The position numbers were made by a program, and so were the translations under genes. Shown one piece after another: positions 1 through 6,889 of a DNA stretch of 11,266 nucleotides; positions within the stretch are counted from its first letter, which is position 1, and the number at the start of each line of letters is the position of its first letter. Below the pieces are notes generated by a model. The model had not been told where the DNA came from and did no database searches. It saw only the letters and a program-made list of their open reading frames with translations. Source of the stretch: an uncultured Lachnospiraceae bacterium (GTDB lineage Bacteria; Bacillota; Clostridia; Lachnospirales; Lachnospiraceae); contig CALEFO010000054.1 in the NCBI GenBank assembly GCA_937877165.1, forward strand, positions 1 through 11,266, read 5' to 3'.

Positions 1-506
1 AGATAGGCTTCTGCCGAACGGGAATAGCCGGCGAGAATGACGTGCTTTAAATTGTTGCCTCTCCTGCGGATGAAATACAAGAACTTGCGCACCATCATCC
101 GGTACAGGAAGGTCAACGCCGTATTGATGACATAGAACAGAAGGATCAGGGTTCTTGAGAAATCCACCATGCCATCCACACTCGTGGAGAGCATGAAAAA
201 GCTGATCATCACCAGACCGATCCCGACGGTATTCGCCTTGACAATGCCCGCCACCTCCGTGCGGATCCGGGACGAGCGCTTGGATGAGTACAGATTGTAA
301 ATACCGTACAGCACGAGATATCCGGGTACAATAAAATACAGAGTCCTGAAGTAGGTCTCTGCGGAAAGTGCAGTGACGCCGGGTGTGGATTCTGCGAGCG
401 GCGTCAGGAACTTGATGGCCCAGGCGAGCAGAAAGCTCACCACCACCACCAGTCCGTCCAGCACAATGTGCATGCGGTTAAAAAAGATCTGATTGTCTTT
501 AATCAT
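1..506 (-). CDS. Polyprenyl-phosphate sugar-1-phosphate transferase (initiating enzyme), N-terminal part only
   Basis: The 3' end lies beyond the left edge; 168 codons are visible. The protein starts MIKDNQIFFNRMHIVLDG and has about four hydrophobic segments, near residues 13-33, 54-72, 92-108 and 117-137. Next come a basic stretch (VRKFLYFIRRRGNN) and the first strand of a Rossmann-like fold, KHVILAGYSRSAEAY, at residues 154-168. Four membrane helices followed by such a nucleotide-binding-like domain (CoA_binding_3 type) is the layout of the WcaJ/CpsE/PssY family. These enzymes transfer a hexose-1-phosphate from a nucleotide sugar to undecaprenyl phosphate at the inner face of the membrane and so start a repeat unit. 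The catalytic C-terminal domain is outside the window, so donor sugar and activity cannot be judged. The ATG at 506 is the only reasonable start, because an in-frame TGA lies just upstream (516-518). It is the last gene of the visible operon. Confidence 0.85.
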   Translation of the reverse strand, partial: MIKDNQIFFNRMHIVLDGLVVVVSFLLAWAIKFLTPLAESTPGVTALSAETYFRTLYFIVPGYLVLYGIYNLYSSKRSSRIRTEVAGIVKANTVGIGLVMISFFMLSTSVDGMVDFSRTLILLFYVINTALTFLYRMMVRKFLYFIRRRGNNLKHVILAGYSRSAEAY

Positions 507-522
507 GTTATCCGGTCACACG

Positions 523-530
523 CTCCCTCC
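523..530 (-). promoter_or_regulatory. Shine-Dalgarno-like GGAGGGAG with long spacing
   Basis: The minus strand reads GGAGGGAG, 16 nt upstream of the ATG at 506. That is clearly longer than the usual 5-10 nt. No in-frame start codon lies closer, because TGA at 516-518 closes the frame. Either the site works poorly, or translation arrives partly by coupling from upstream. Only the motif is directly seen; its use is inferred. Confidence 0.4.
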
Positions 531-548
531 AGCTGAAAGAGCATGTCT

Positions 549-591
549 GATTTCTTCGGAAAAATGCGGATCAGCCCGGCTTTCCGAAATC
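549..591. other. Intergenic inverted repeat / hairpin
   Basis: In the 106-bp gap between the 362-residue glycosyltransferase and the membrane transferase, arms gatttc (549-554) plus ggaaa (558-562) pair perfectly with tttcc (581-585) plus gaaatc (586-591). This gives 11 base pairs with one 3-nt bulge. A further cgg/ccg pairing (567-569 with 576-578) can form inside. On the transcribed minus strand no T-run follows, so it does not look like an intrinsic terminator. It could be an RNA stability or processing element, or chance. Apart from this and the purine-rich motif at 523-530, I see nothing else in the gap except an open alternative frame, described in the findings. Confidence 0.4.
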
Positions 592-612
592 TGTATCCAA
601 ATTTCACCAGGC

Positions 613-1701
613 TCACGGGGCGGAGCGTCTGCGCAGCAGTCCCGCAAGGAGCTGCCCCTGAATGGAAAAATAATTCAGAAGATGACGCCATTCGAATGGA
701 ATCTTCCTCCCCAGGTAGAAAGGAAGGATCTCCATCAGCTTCTCATCCTGCTCCGGAAGTCCAGCCTCCTGTGGAATCGGGCACTTCTTATACGGGATGT
801 CATATTTCTTCAACACCGTGTACTCCGCCGCGGACGCTTTCAGAAATTCTCCGCGCCGGATGCCGTCCCGGTAGGCTTCTCCCAGTCCCTTTTTGTCAAA
901 ATACACCTGCTTGACCGCCGTTCCAAGCATCCAGAACGGAGCATTCAGCCAGTACTGGAGAAACGGCATATTCTTGTACAAAAGAAGGGCGTTGTTGCCC
1001 GCTGTCATGATTTCCTTGAATGCACTGTATTTGCCGCCTGACGTAGCACTTCCTGCATGATAAACAACGGCCCTTGGCTCCAGAAAGCTCCGATGCCCGA
1101 AGATCTGTGCCCGCCAGCCGATATCGAGATCCTCCAGATAGCAGTAGTGTCTCTCATCAAACCAGCCGATTTCATCAAACACACTCATGCGGTAGAGAGC
1201 CGCTCCGGCGCAGGCTGCAAAAAGAGGCCCTGCCTTCGCTCTCTTTTGCGGTGCATTCTTGTGTTTTGCAAAAGCCCAGCCGAACGCACTGTACAGATCT
1301 CCGTCATCATCAATGCGCTCCGGGTCTCTCATGGAGAGCATCAGCGCCTGCACAGCAAAACAGGATGGCCGTTCTTCCATGGCAGAAAGGAGCCTTGCCA
1401 GGCACTCCCTGTCCATGCGGGTATCATTATTCAGAAGCATTGCATACGGCGTCTTCACAAGGTGAAGCCCCGCATTCACCGCATGGCAGAATCCGGTATT
1501 GGCCTTCAGCTTCAGAAGAACCACCTCCGGATAATTCTCTTCTACCATCCTGCAGGAGCCGTCCAAAGAGCCGTTGTCCACCACAATGATCTGCGGGATG
1601 AGACTTCCCGACCGGATGGAATCCAGGCATTCCTTCAAATAACCGGCTCCATTATAGTTCGGAATGACGACCGATATCAAATCAAAACGATTTCTGTTCA
1701 T
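613..1701 (-). CDS. Family 2 glycosyltransferase, rhamnosyltransferase-like (single GT-A domain)
   Basis: A 362-residue GT-A fold enzyme of the WbbL-like group, predicted to add one sugar from a nucleotide donor to the lipid-linked glycan on the cytoplasmic face. Visible motifs are the first strand VVIPNYNG (11-18), IIVVDNGSLDG (38-48), the NANTGF-like turn KANTGF (66-71), the metal-binding DXD equivalent LLNNDTR (89-95), and the acceptor/catalytic motif YLEDLDIGWR (188-197) followed by VYHAGSAT (213-220). A hydrophobic, aromatic stretch at 247-263 (FLQYWLNAPFWMLGTAV) may touch the membrane. The start at 1701 overlaps the upstream gene by 20 bp, which points to translational coupling. GGAG lies 13 nt before the ATG and AAGAG lies closer. 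The donor sugar cannot be read from sequence; rhamnose is only the best-known case. The 3' end is followed by an open frame that might be a displaced C-terminus. Confidence 0.9.
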   Translation of the reverse strand: MNRNRFDLISVVIPNYNGAGYLKECLDSIRSGSLIPQIIVVDNGSLDGSCRMVEENYPEVVLLKLKANTGFCHAVNAGLHLVKTPYAMLLNNDTRMDRECLARLLSAMEERPSCFAVQALMLSMRDPERIDDDGDLYSAFGWAFAKHKNAPQKRAKAGPLFAACAGAALYRMSVFDEIGWFDERHYCYLEDLDIGWRAQIFGHRSFLEPRAVVYHAGSATSGGKYSAFKEIMTAGNNALLLYKNMPFLQYWLNAPFWMLGTAVKQVYFDKKGLGEAYRDGIRRGEFLKASAAEYTVLKKYDIPYKKCPIPQEAGLPEQDEKLMEILPFYLGRKIPFEWRHLLNYFSIQGQLLAGLLRRRSAP

Positions 1702-2998
1702 AAACTCTTGTCATCTCCGGATCCCAGACAACAAGATACCCCTGCTGCCTGACCTGACGGCAGAATTCCAGACTCATTGCCTTCAAATCATCCGCACGCT
1801 TCATTACATGACCTTCGTAGGAGGCATTAAACACTGCCTGGTAGAGTGGACGCAGCTCATCCCGGATCTCCATGCAGCGAACATCCACCGCCGGCGCGTC
1901 CTGCATCGTATCCGCGCGGTGCATAGGTCCGCTCTCCATCTCATGCATGCCTGCAAACTCCACCCGGCCGCTCTCATCCATCATGCCGCCGATGATGCGG
2001 CGGCGTTTGTTCAGAAGCTTTCCTCCCACAACACCGACCTCCGGCCGCTGCGTGAAGATGTCCGGCCGGTAATTGACACGGAAAAAGCCGTTGTGTCTCG
2101 ACTCCGTCACCTCCGCATCGATTCTGCAGGTGCGGAAATATTCCTTCAGAGCAGCCCTTCCCGCCTCATAGGCATAGTTCTTGCTCCCAGGATTTCCCGC
2201 CGTGGACGCCGGATGCGTTCTCCAATGATACAGGATCTTCGGAATGTGTACAATCCCGGACCATGGTGCGCGCAGAAGAAGATCATAATCCTGAGCTCCA
2301 TCATATTCCGGCCTGAGCCGAAGAGCCAGGAACAGTTCCTTTTTCATGACCAGCAGATGGCAGATATAATTGTTGCTCAGGAAATAATCCGGATTGAAAT
2401 CCGGCTTTCGATTCGGCTCAAAGAAGCTCCTGACCGCAGAATCGCACTTGTCCTCATCGGAGTAAATGATCTCTGCATGCGTCCTTTCGATCTTATGCGT
2501 CACTTCAAAGACCGCATCCTCCGTCAGAAGATCGTCATAGTCAAGCAGCGCGATATAATCCCCGGAAGCCATTGCCGCGGCTGCGTTTGTATTTCGCGAA
2601 ATGCCGCCATTTTCCTTCAGCTCGCCGTAGTGAATTCTGTCATCGTGAAACGACGCCGCGATGTTGGCCGCTGCCTCCGTTCCTCCGCCGTCCGCGAGAA
2701 TCACTTCCCAGTTTCCGTAGGTCTGCCTTTCCACCGATTCCAGCATTTCCCGGAGAAACCTGGGATCCGGACGGTACAGGGGGACCAGAAAGCTGATCTT
2801 CGGAAGCGTTTCCCCTTCCTTCACTCTCTTTTCCCACTGACCTCTCTGCTCATTAAGACGCCCCAAGGCCGGTGCCTCATACGTATATGAGGTACCGACC
2901 TTGTCGTGAATCCGTTCCGCCGCGGCATACCAGGTGTCGCGCAGTCCGTTCCTGCGTGCATATTTGATTGTTTTATTCAGATCTATCCAGAATGCCAT
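1682..2998 (-). CDS. Family 2 glycosyltransferase with intact first domain and truncated second domain
   Basis: A 438-residue protein of the RfbC-like tandem GT2 group. A basic helical lead (1-60) precedes a full GT-A domain at about 67-265, with ISFLVPLYRPD (68-78), NGGISRNTNAA (130-140), the DXD-type LLDYDD (151-156), YSDEDK (179-184), and the acceptor motif DGAQDYDLLLR (233-243). HIPKILYHWR (251-260) closes the domain. From about residue 312 only the back half of a second GT2 domain follows: QRPEVGVVGGKLL lines up with AQRPDVACVGAKLY of the 674-residue paralogue. The nucleotide-binding front half of about 115 residues is absent. In the remnant, the NDVDFCLK acceptor motif of the paralogue appears replaced by AMSLEFCR (407-414). 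One active site is therefore expected. The start at 2998 is 30 bp after the mutase stop with only a weak CAGG ribosome site. Confidence 0.9.
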   Translation of the reverse strand: MAFWIDLNKTIKYARRNGLRDTWYAAAERIHDKVGTSYTYEAPALGRLNEQRGQWEKRVKEGETLPKISFLVPLYRPDPRFLREMLESVERQTYGNWEVILADGGGTEAAANIAASFHDDRIHYGELKENGGISRNTNAAAAMASGDYIALLDYDDLLTEDAVFEVTHKIERTHAEIIYSDEDKCDSAVRSFFEPNRKPDFNPDYFLSNNYICHLLVMKKELFLALRLRPEYDGAQDYDLLLRAPWSGIVHIPKILYHWRTHPASTAGNPGSKNYAYEAGRAALKEYFRTCRIDAEVTESRHNGFFRVNYRPDIFTQRPEVGVVGGKLLNKRRRIIGGMMDESGRVEFAGMHEMESGPMHRADTMQDAPAVDVRCMEIRDELRPLYQAVFNASYEGHVMKRADDLKAMSLEFCRQVRQQGYLVVWDPEMTRVYEQKSF

Positions 2999-3028
2999 TC
3001 ACTGTACCTGCGAAAGCTCCCGCATCTC

Positions 3029-4756
3029 TTAGATATTTGCCTTCACCGCCTCCGTCAGCTCTTGTACCTTGGCATCGGCATCGGTAAGGCTGCTGCCCTT
3101 TACGCCCATGTAAAACTTGATCTTCGGTTCGGTTCCAGAAGGTCTTGCGCAGCACCATGCGTCCTGATCCAGTGCGAAGTACAGAACATTCGACTTCGGA
3201 AGGCCGGTGGATCCTTCCCTTCCGCTTGCAAGCTCCAGAGTCTTCCCTGTCTCGTAATCGCGGAACTCCTCTACCTTCCAGCTGCCGAAGGTCTTCGGAG
3301 GATTCTTGCGGAGCTTCTCCATCAGAGCCTCGATCTGCGCAGCTCCGTCCATGCCCTTCATCGTGATGGCATACTGAGTTTCCTTATAGAAGCCATACTC
3401 CTCATAGATCTTCTGCATCTGATCCCAGAGCGTCAGTCCCTGCTTCTTGTAAAAAGCAGCGGCCTCGCACAGCATCATCACGGCAACCGGTGCATCCTTG
3501 TCGCGGGAGTGTGTTCCCGCAAGGCACCCATAGGATTCCTCCAGCCCGAAGACATAATTGTAGGAATGCTCCTCTTCAAAGAGCTTGATCTGCTCGCCGA
3601 TGTACTTGAAGCCGGTCAGGCACTCCACATAATGGCAGCTATATTTCTCTGCGATGGCTTTTGCCAGATTGGTGGTCACGATGGTGGTCACAAAGGCCGG
3701 CTTCTCGGGCATTGTGTGCGTCAGCGTCCTCTCACGAAGAATATACTCGCCGATCAGCATACCGGACATATTGCCCGTAAAGCCGATGTACTCTCCCGTC
3801 TTTACATCCTTGGCGTAAATACCGAGACGGTCTGCGTCCGGGTCGGTCGCAAGAACAATGTCTGCGTCCTTTTCCTTCGCCAGCTTCAGAGCCAGCGTAA
3901 AGGCCTTGGGATCCTCTGGGTTCGGATATTCCAGCGTTGTGAAATCCGGATCAGGGTCTTTCTGCTCCGGAACCACATAGACATGCTTGAAGCCGAGCTC
4001 TTCCAGAACTCTTGTCACGGGAACCAGGCCTGCCCCGTGGAACGGCGTATAAACAATGCGGATATCATCCGCCATCTCTTTGATGACTTCCGGATGAATA
4101 ATCTGCTTCTTCAGTGCCTCCATGTAGGCGTCATCAATTTCCCTACCGAAATAAACAAGGAGTCCCTTCTCCTTCGCCTCTTCCTCCGGCATGGTTTTTA
4201 CTTCATCATAGCTGACGACAGCATTGACATCGGCGATGATTCCGGTATCATGCGGCGGTGTCACCTGCGCGCCATCCTCCCAGTAAACCTTATAGCCGTT
4301 GTATTCCGGCGGATTATGACTGGCTGTGATCTCCACGCCTGCCTGGCAGCCAAAATACCGGAGTGCAAAGGATTCCTCCGGAACCGGGCGAAGTGTATCC
4401 GACAGATATGCCTTGATGCCATTTGCGGCAAGGCAAAGCGCCGTCTCTTTGGCGAATTCCGGGCTCATGCGGCGGCTGTCATACGAAATTGCCACACCCT
4501 TCTTCGGATCACCGTTTTTGTTGATATAGTTGGCAAGGCCCTGTGTCGCCTTGCGGACCGTGTAGATGTTCATGCGGTTGGTCCCGGCACCGATCACGCC
4601 GCGCAGTCCACCCGTCCCGAAGGCAAGATCCTTGTAAAAGCGGTCCTCCACCTCCTTCTCATCATTGCGCACTGCCAGAAGCTCTTCCTTGGTCCTGTCG
4701 TCAAAATAAGGATCGCTCAGCCAGTAATTCAGTTGCTCCTTCACTCGTTCCAGCAT
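3029..4756 (-). CDS. pgcA: Phosphoglucomutase/phosphomannomutase (alpha-D-phosphohexomutase family)
   Basis: A 575-residue cytoplasmic enzyme that interconverts hexose 6-phosphate and 1-phosphate, feeding nucleotide-sugar synthesis. The four family signatures are intact: the phosphoserine loop TASHNPP (144-150, Ser146); the Mg2+-binding loop TDPDADR (304-310, Asp305, Asp307, Asp309); the sugar-binding GLEESYG (404-410); and the phosphate-binding RPSGTEPK (538-545). Length matches the long Firmicutes form typified by PgcA of Bacillus, which acts mainly on glucose phosphates. A mannose substrate cannot be excluded, so the symbol is a family-level choice. The frame stays open 29 codons further upstream, but ATG at 4756 is chosen because AAAGGAGG sits 9 nt before it and the family N-terminus starts there. 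It sits in the middle of the glycosyltransferase genes with a 104-bp leader, which hints at its own translational control. Confidence 0.95.
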   Translation of the reverse strand: MLERVKEQLNYWLSDPYFDDRTKEELLAVRNDEKEVEDRFYKDLAFGTGGLRGVIGAGTNRMNIYTVRKATQGLANYINKNGDPKKGVAISYDSRRMSPEFAKETALCLAANGIKAYLSDTLRPVPEESFALRYFGCQAGVEITASHNPPEYNGYKVYWEDGAQVTPPHDTGIIADVNAVVSYDEVKTMPEEEAKEKGLLVYFGREIDDAYMEALKKQIIHPEVIKEMADDIRIVYTPFHGAGLVPVTRVLEELGFKHVYVVPEQKDPDPDFTTLEYPNPEDPKAFTLALKLAKEKDADIVLATDPDADRLGIYAKDVKTGEYIGFTGNMSGMLIGEYILRERTLTHTMPEKPAFVTTIVTTNLAKAIAEKYSCHYVECLTGFKYIGEQIKLFEEEHSYNYVFGLEESYGCLAGTHSRDKDAPVAVMMLCEAAAFYKKQGLTLWDQMQKIYEEYGFYKETQYAITMKGMDGAAQIEALMEKLRKNPPKTFGSWKVEEFRDYETGKTLELASGREGSTGLPKSNVLYFALDQDAWCCARPSGTEPKIKFYMGVKGSSLTDADAKVQELTEAVKANI

Positions 4757-4765
4757 GAATTCACT

Positions 4766-4773
4766 CCTCCTTT
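4766..4773 (-). promoter_or_regulatory. Strong Shine-Dalgarno site fixing the mutase start
   Basis: The minus strand carries AAAGGAGG, nearly the full anti-16S complement, 9 nt upstream of the ATG at 4756. It is the strongest ribosome site in the window and decides against the longer open frame that begins at 4843. Confidence 0.85.
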
Positions 4774-4789
4774 GTTGTGTGCGTTCCTT

Positions 4790-4811
4790 CCGTTTCCTGC
4801 CGGTTTCCTGC
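4790..4811. repeat. Two-copy 11-bp tandem repeat in the mutase leader
   Basis: ccgtttcctgc (4790-4800) is followed at once by cggtttcctgc (4801-4811), with ten of eleven bases matching. It lies in the 104-bp gap between the 674-residue glycosyltransferase and the mutase. A short gggc/gccc inverted repeat (4813-4816 with 4823-4826) and the 10-bp palindrome cggaattccg (4827-4836) are next to it. No terminator-type T-run or clear promoter is visible in this gap. Confidence 0.5.
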
Positions 4812-4860
4812 TGGGCTCTCCCGCCCGGAATTCCGTGATGCACGAAAAGCCGCCTTTGTC

Positions 4861-6885
4861 CTAATCCTGTACCTTCAGGCTGTAATCGCTGCGGTCCAGC
4901 GTAAAATTCGGATTGTAATACGGATCTCCCTTATCCAGTGCTTCCTTCCATTTCGTCCGGAAATGCTCCGCTTCCTGATCGTAGCGCTTTGCATTGTCGG
5001 AAGAAGGATCCGTCACATCCGAGCCGCGGGATACAGATTCATAGTGATACAGCTCCGCAAACGGCGTAAAGACATTCAGATAGTTCTTCTCTCTGCACTT
5101 TAAGCAAAAATCCACATCATTCAGAGAGACTGCAAAGGTCTCATCCAGACCTCCCACCTCATCATAAATGCTTTTTCGCACCATGAGGCAGGCTCCGGTC
5201 ACAGCCGACACATCCTGTGTGTAGCACAGCCGTCCCATGTAGCCAAGGTTCTCTCTGCGCTGCTTGTAATGCGTGTGCCCCGCCGTGCGGTGCGCTCCGA
5301 GTCCGATCACAATGCCGGCATGCTGAATGGTCTTGTCCGGATAATAGAGCTTCGCTCCGACGCAGGCGACGTCCGGCCGCTGTGCGTACATCAAAAGCTC
5401 TTCCATCCAGTTGACGGAAATCACTTCCGTATCATTGTTCAGAAGGAGGACGTATTCCCCCTTCGCCTTGGACACGCCGAAATTGTTCACTCTTGAGTAA
5501 TTGAAGGTCTCGCCCTCCGCATACTCATATTCTACTACATGTACCCGGTCTTTGTACGGGCCGGAGGTAACTTCGCGGTAATAACGCTTCGTGGCCTCCT
5601 CCGTGCTTCCGTTCTCCACGATGATGATCTCATAGTTTTCATACGTGGATTTCTCAAAAACAGAGTTAAGGCACCGCTTCAGATCTTCGCTGTGATCCTT
5701 GTTCGCAATCACGATGGAGATCATCGGCTCACCCTGAATTTCATAGGTGATCTTGAAAATCGTCTCAAATGCGCGGGTGCTGGTAATCTTGAAATTCTTA
5801 AAACCATGACGTCTTAAATGATCCGCGACTGCCCCCTTGGCCGCCTCGATCGCGTAGGTCTTCGCCGCAATATTTCCCGCCGTGGATCCCGCATGACTTC
5901 TCCAGTAATAAAGGAGCTTTGGCACATGCACAATCTTGTGTGCCTTGTCCGTCAGACGCAGAATCATGTCATGATCCTGTGAACCGTCGAATTCCGACCG
6001 GTACAGCTCCTCGCCTTCCAGGAGCCTTCGGTCAAAGCAGGACAGATGGCAGATGTAATTGTTCGCTCTTAAATTGTCAATCGCGTAATCCGGTTTGAAA
6101 TGAATCGTCACAAAATGATTCAAATCGCTCTCCCGGAAGGTGGTCTCATCACAGTACAGGTAATCCGCATTCTGCTCGTTGATGGTCTTGACATACCAAT
6201 ACAGGACCGATGGGTGCAGATAGTCGTCGTGGTCGAACGGTGCGATGTATTCGCCCTTCGCCATGGCAAGGCAGGCATTCGTGTTTTCCGAAATACCGCC
6301 GTTCCTCTCCAGCTTCCGATAGCAGATTCTCTCCGAAAGCTCACTGCTTCTTGCGCGGTACTCCTCTACCACCTGCCCCACGTAGGCGTGCTCTTCATCC
6401 GAGCCGTCCGCCAGGCACAGCTGCCAGTTGCCGTAGGTCTGGTTCAGCACCGAATCCATCATATCCTTCAGGTATTCTCTCGGGGTATTGTAAAGAGGAA
6501 CCAGTATGCTGAAAAGGATCTGGCGGGAAAAGCCTGCTGCCTCCTCAGTCTCATGCTTTCTCTCTGTCTCATCCGGAAAGCTTGCCGTGCCATATCCCTT
6601 CTCCGCCTGCTTCTCACGGATTTTATACTGAATTTTCTTGACGACACCCCTGGCATCCCCCTGATTGCGGATCCGGTCCGCCTGCCGCTGCACGAAATGA
6701 TACGCATCGCGGGCAGGCTTGGACGCCTTCCAGATTTTGTTGTTTTTGATCCGATCCAGCTTGAACTGCAGGTCGTCCACCTGGTCCTCCAGCTGGGCCA
6801 CCCGGTCCGCAAGGAAGGCTGCCTTGGCCTTTTCCTTTTCAAACTGTTCCCGGTAATCGTTCTGACTGTTTGTATTCTCTGCCAT
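4861..6885 (-). CDS. Tandem family 2 glycosyltransferase with N-terminal coiled coil (RfbC-like)
   Basis: A 674-residue protein with two complete GT-A domains. Residues 11-48 form a charged heptad-like coiled coil (FLADRVAQLEDQVDDLQFKL), followed by the linker NNKIWKASKPARD (48-60), a tryptophan-proline-arginine pattern common at this place in polysaccharide GT2 proteins. Domain 1 (about 124-335) has FSILVPLYNT (125-134), NGGISENTNA (195-204), the DXD-type FDHDDY (217-222) and DGSQDHDMILR (300-310). Domain 2 (about 388-620) has MISIVIANKD (388-397), LLNNDTEV (481-488), AVTGACLMVR (561-570) and NDVDFCLK (589-596), then LYHYESVSRG (612-621). Both sites look active, so it could add two sugars in turn, or one sugar in two linkages. 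The start at 6885 is 4 nt after the upstream stop and has only a weak GGAAAAAGAAG ribosome site, so coupled translation is likely. Confidence 0.93.
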   Translation of the reverse strand: MAENTNSQNDYREQFEKEKAKAAFLADRVAQLEDQVDDLQFKLDRIKNNKIWKASKPARDAYHFVQRQADRIRNQGDARGVVKKIQYKIREKQAEKGYGTASFPDETERKHETEEAAGFSRQILFSILVPLYNTPREYLKDMMDSVLNQTYGNWQLCLADGSDEEHAYVGQVVEEYRARSSELSERICYRKLERNGGISENTNACLAMAKGEYIAPFDHDDYLHPSVLYWYVKTINEQNADYLYCDETTFRESDLNHFVTIHFKPDYAIDNLRANNYICHLSCFDRRLLEGEELYRSEFDGSQDHDMILRLTDKAHKIVHVPKLLYYWRSHAGSTAGNIAAKTYAIEAAKGAVADHLRRHGFKNFKITSTRAFETIFKITYEIQGEPMISIVIANKDHSEDLKRCLNSVFEKSTYENYEIIIVENGSTEEATKRYYREVTSGPYKDRVHVVEYEYAEGETFNYSRVNNFGVSKAKGEYVLLLNNDTEVISVNWMEELLMYAQRPDVACVGAKLYYPDKTIQHAGIVIGLGAHRTAGHTHYKQRRENLGYMGRLCYTQDVSAVTGACLMVRKSIYDEVGGLDETFAVSLNDVDFCLKCREKNYLNVFTPFAELYHYESVSRGSDVTDPSSDNAKRYDQEAEHFRTKWKEALDKGDPYYNPNFTLDRSDYSLKVQD

Positions 6886-6889
6886 GCTC

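Noticed and set aside
1664..2890. Plus-strand open frame of 408 codons
   Set aside because: It is antisense to a clear GT2 gene, without motifs or a ribosome site.
4757..4843. Upstream extension of the mutase by 29 residues
   Set aside because: The extra residues are basic and low in structure and do not fit the family N-terminus, and a near-perfect Shine-Dalgarno site points to ATG 4756.
4843..4860. aaag-ccgc-cttt element as a terminator after the 674-residue glycosyltransferase gene
   Set aside because: The possible stem is only four weak pairs and lacks a proper T-run; read-through into the mutase gene is more likely.
2906..4864. Plus-strand open frame of 652 codons
   Set aside because: It is antisense to the mutase, whose four catalytic signatures are intact. 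The plus-strand translation has no recognisable domain, is rich in Leu, His, Arg and Ile, and has no supporting ribosome site. It is explained by codon bias of the gene on the other strand.
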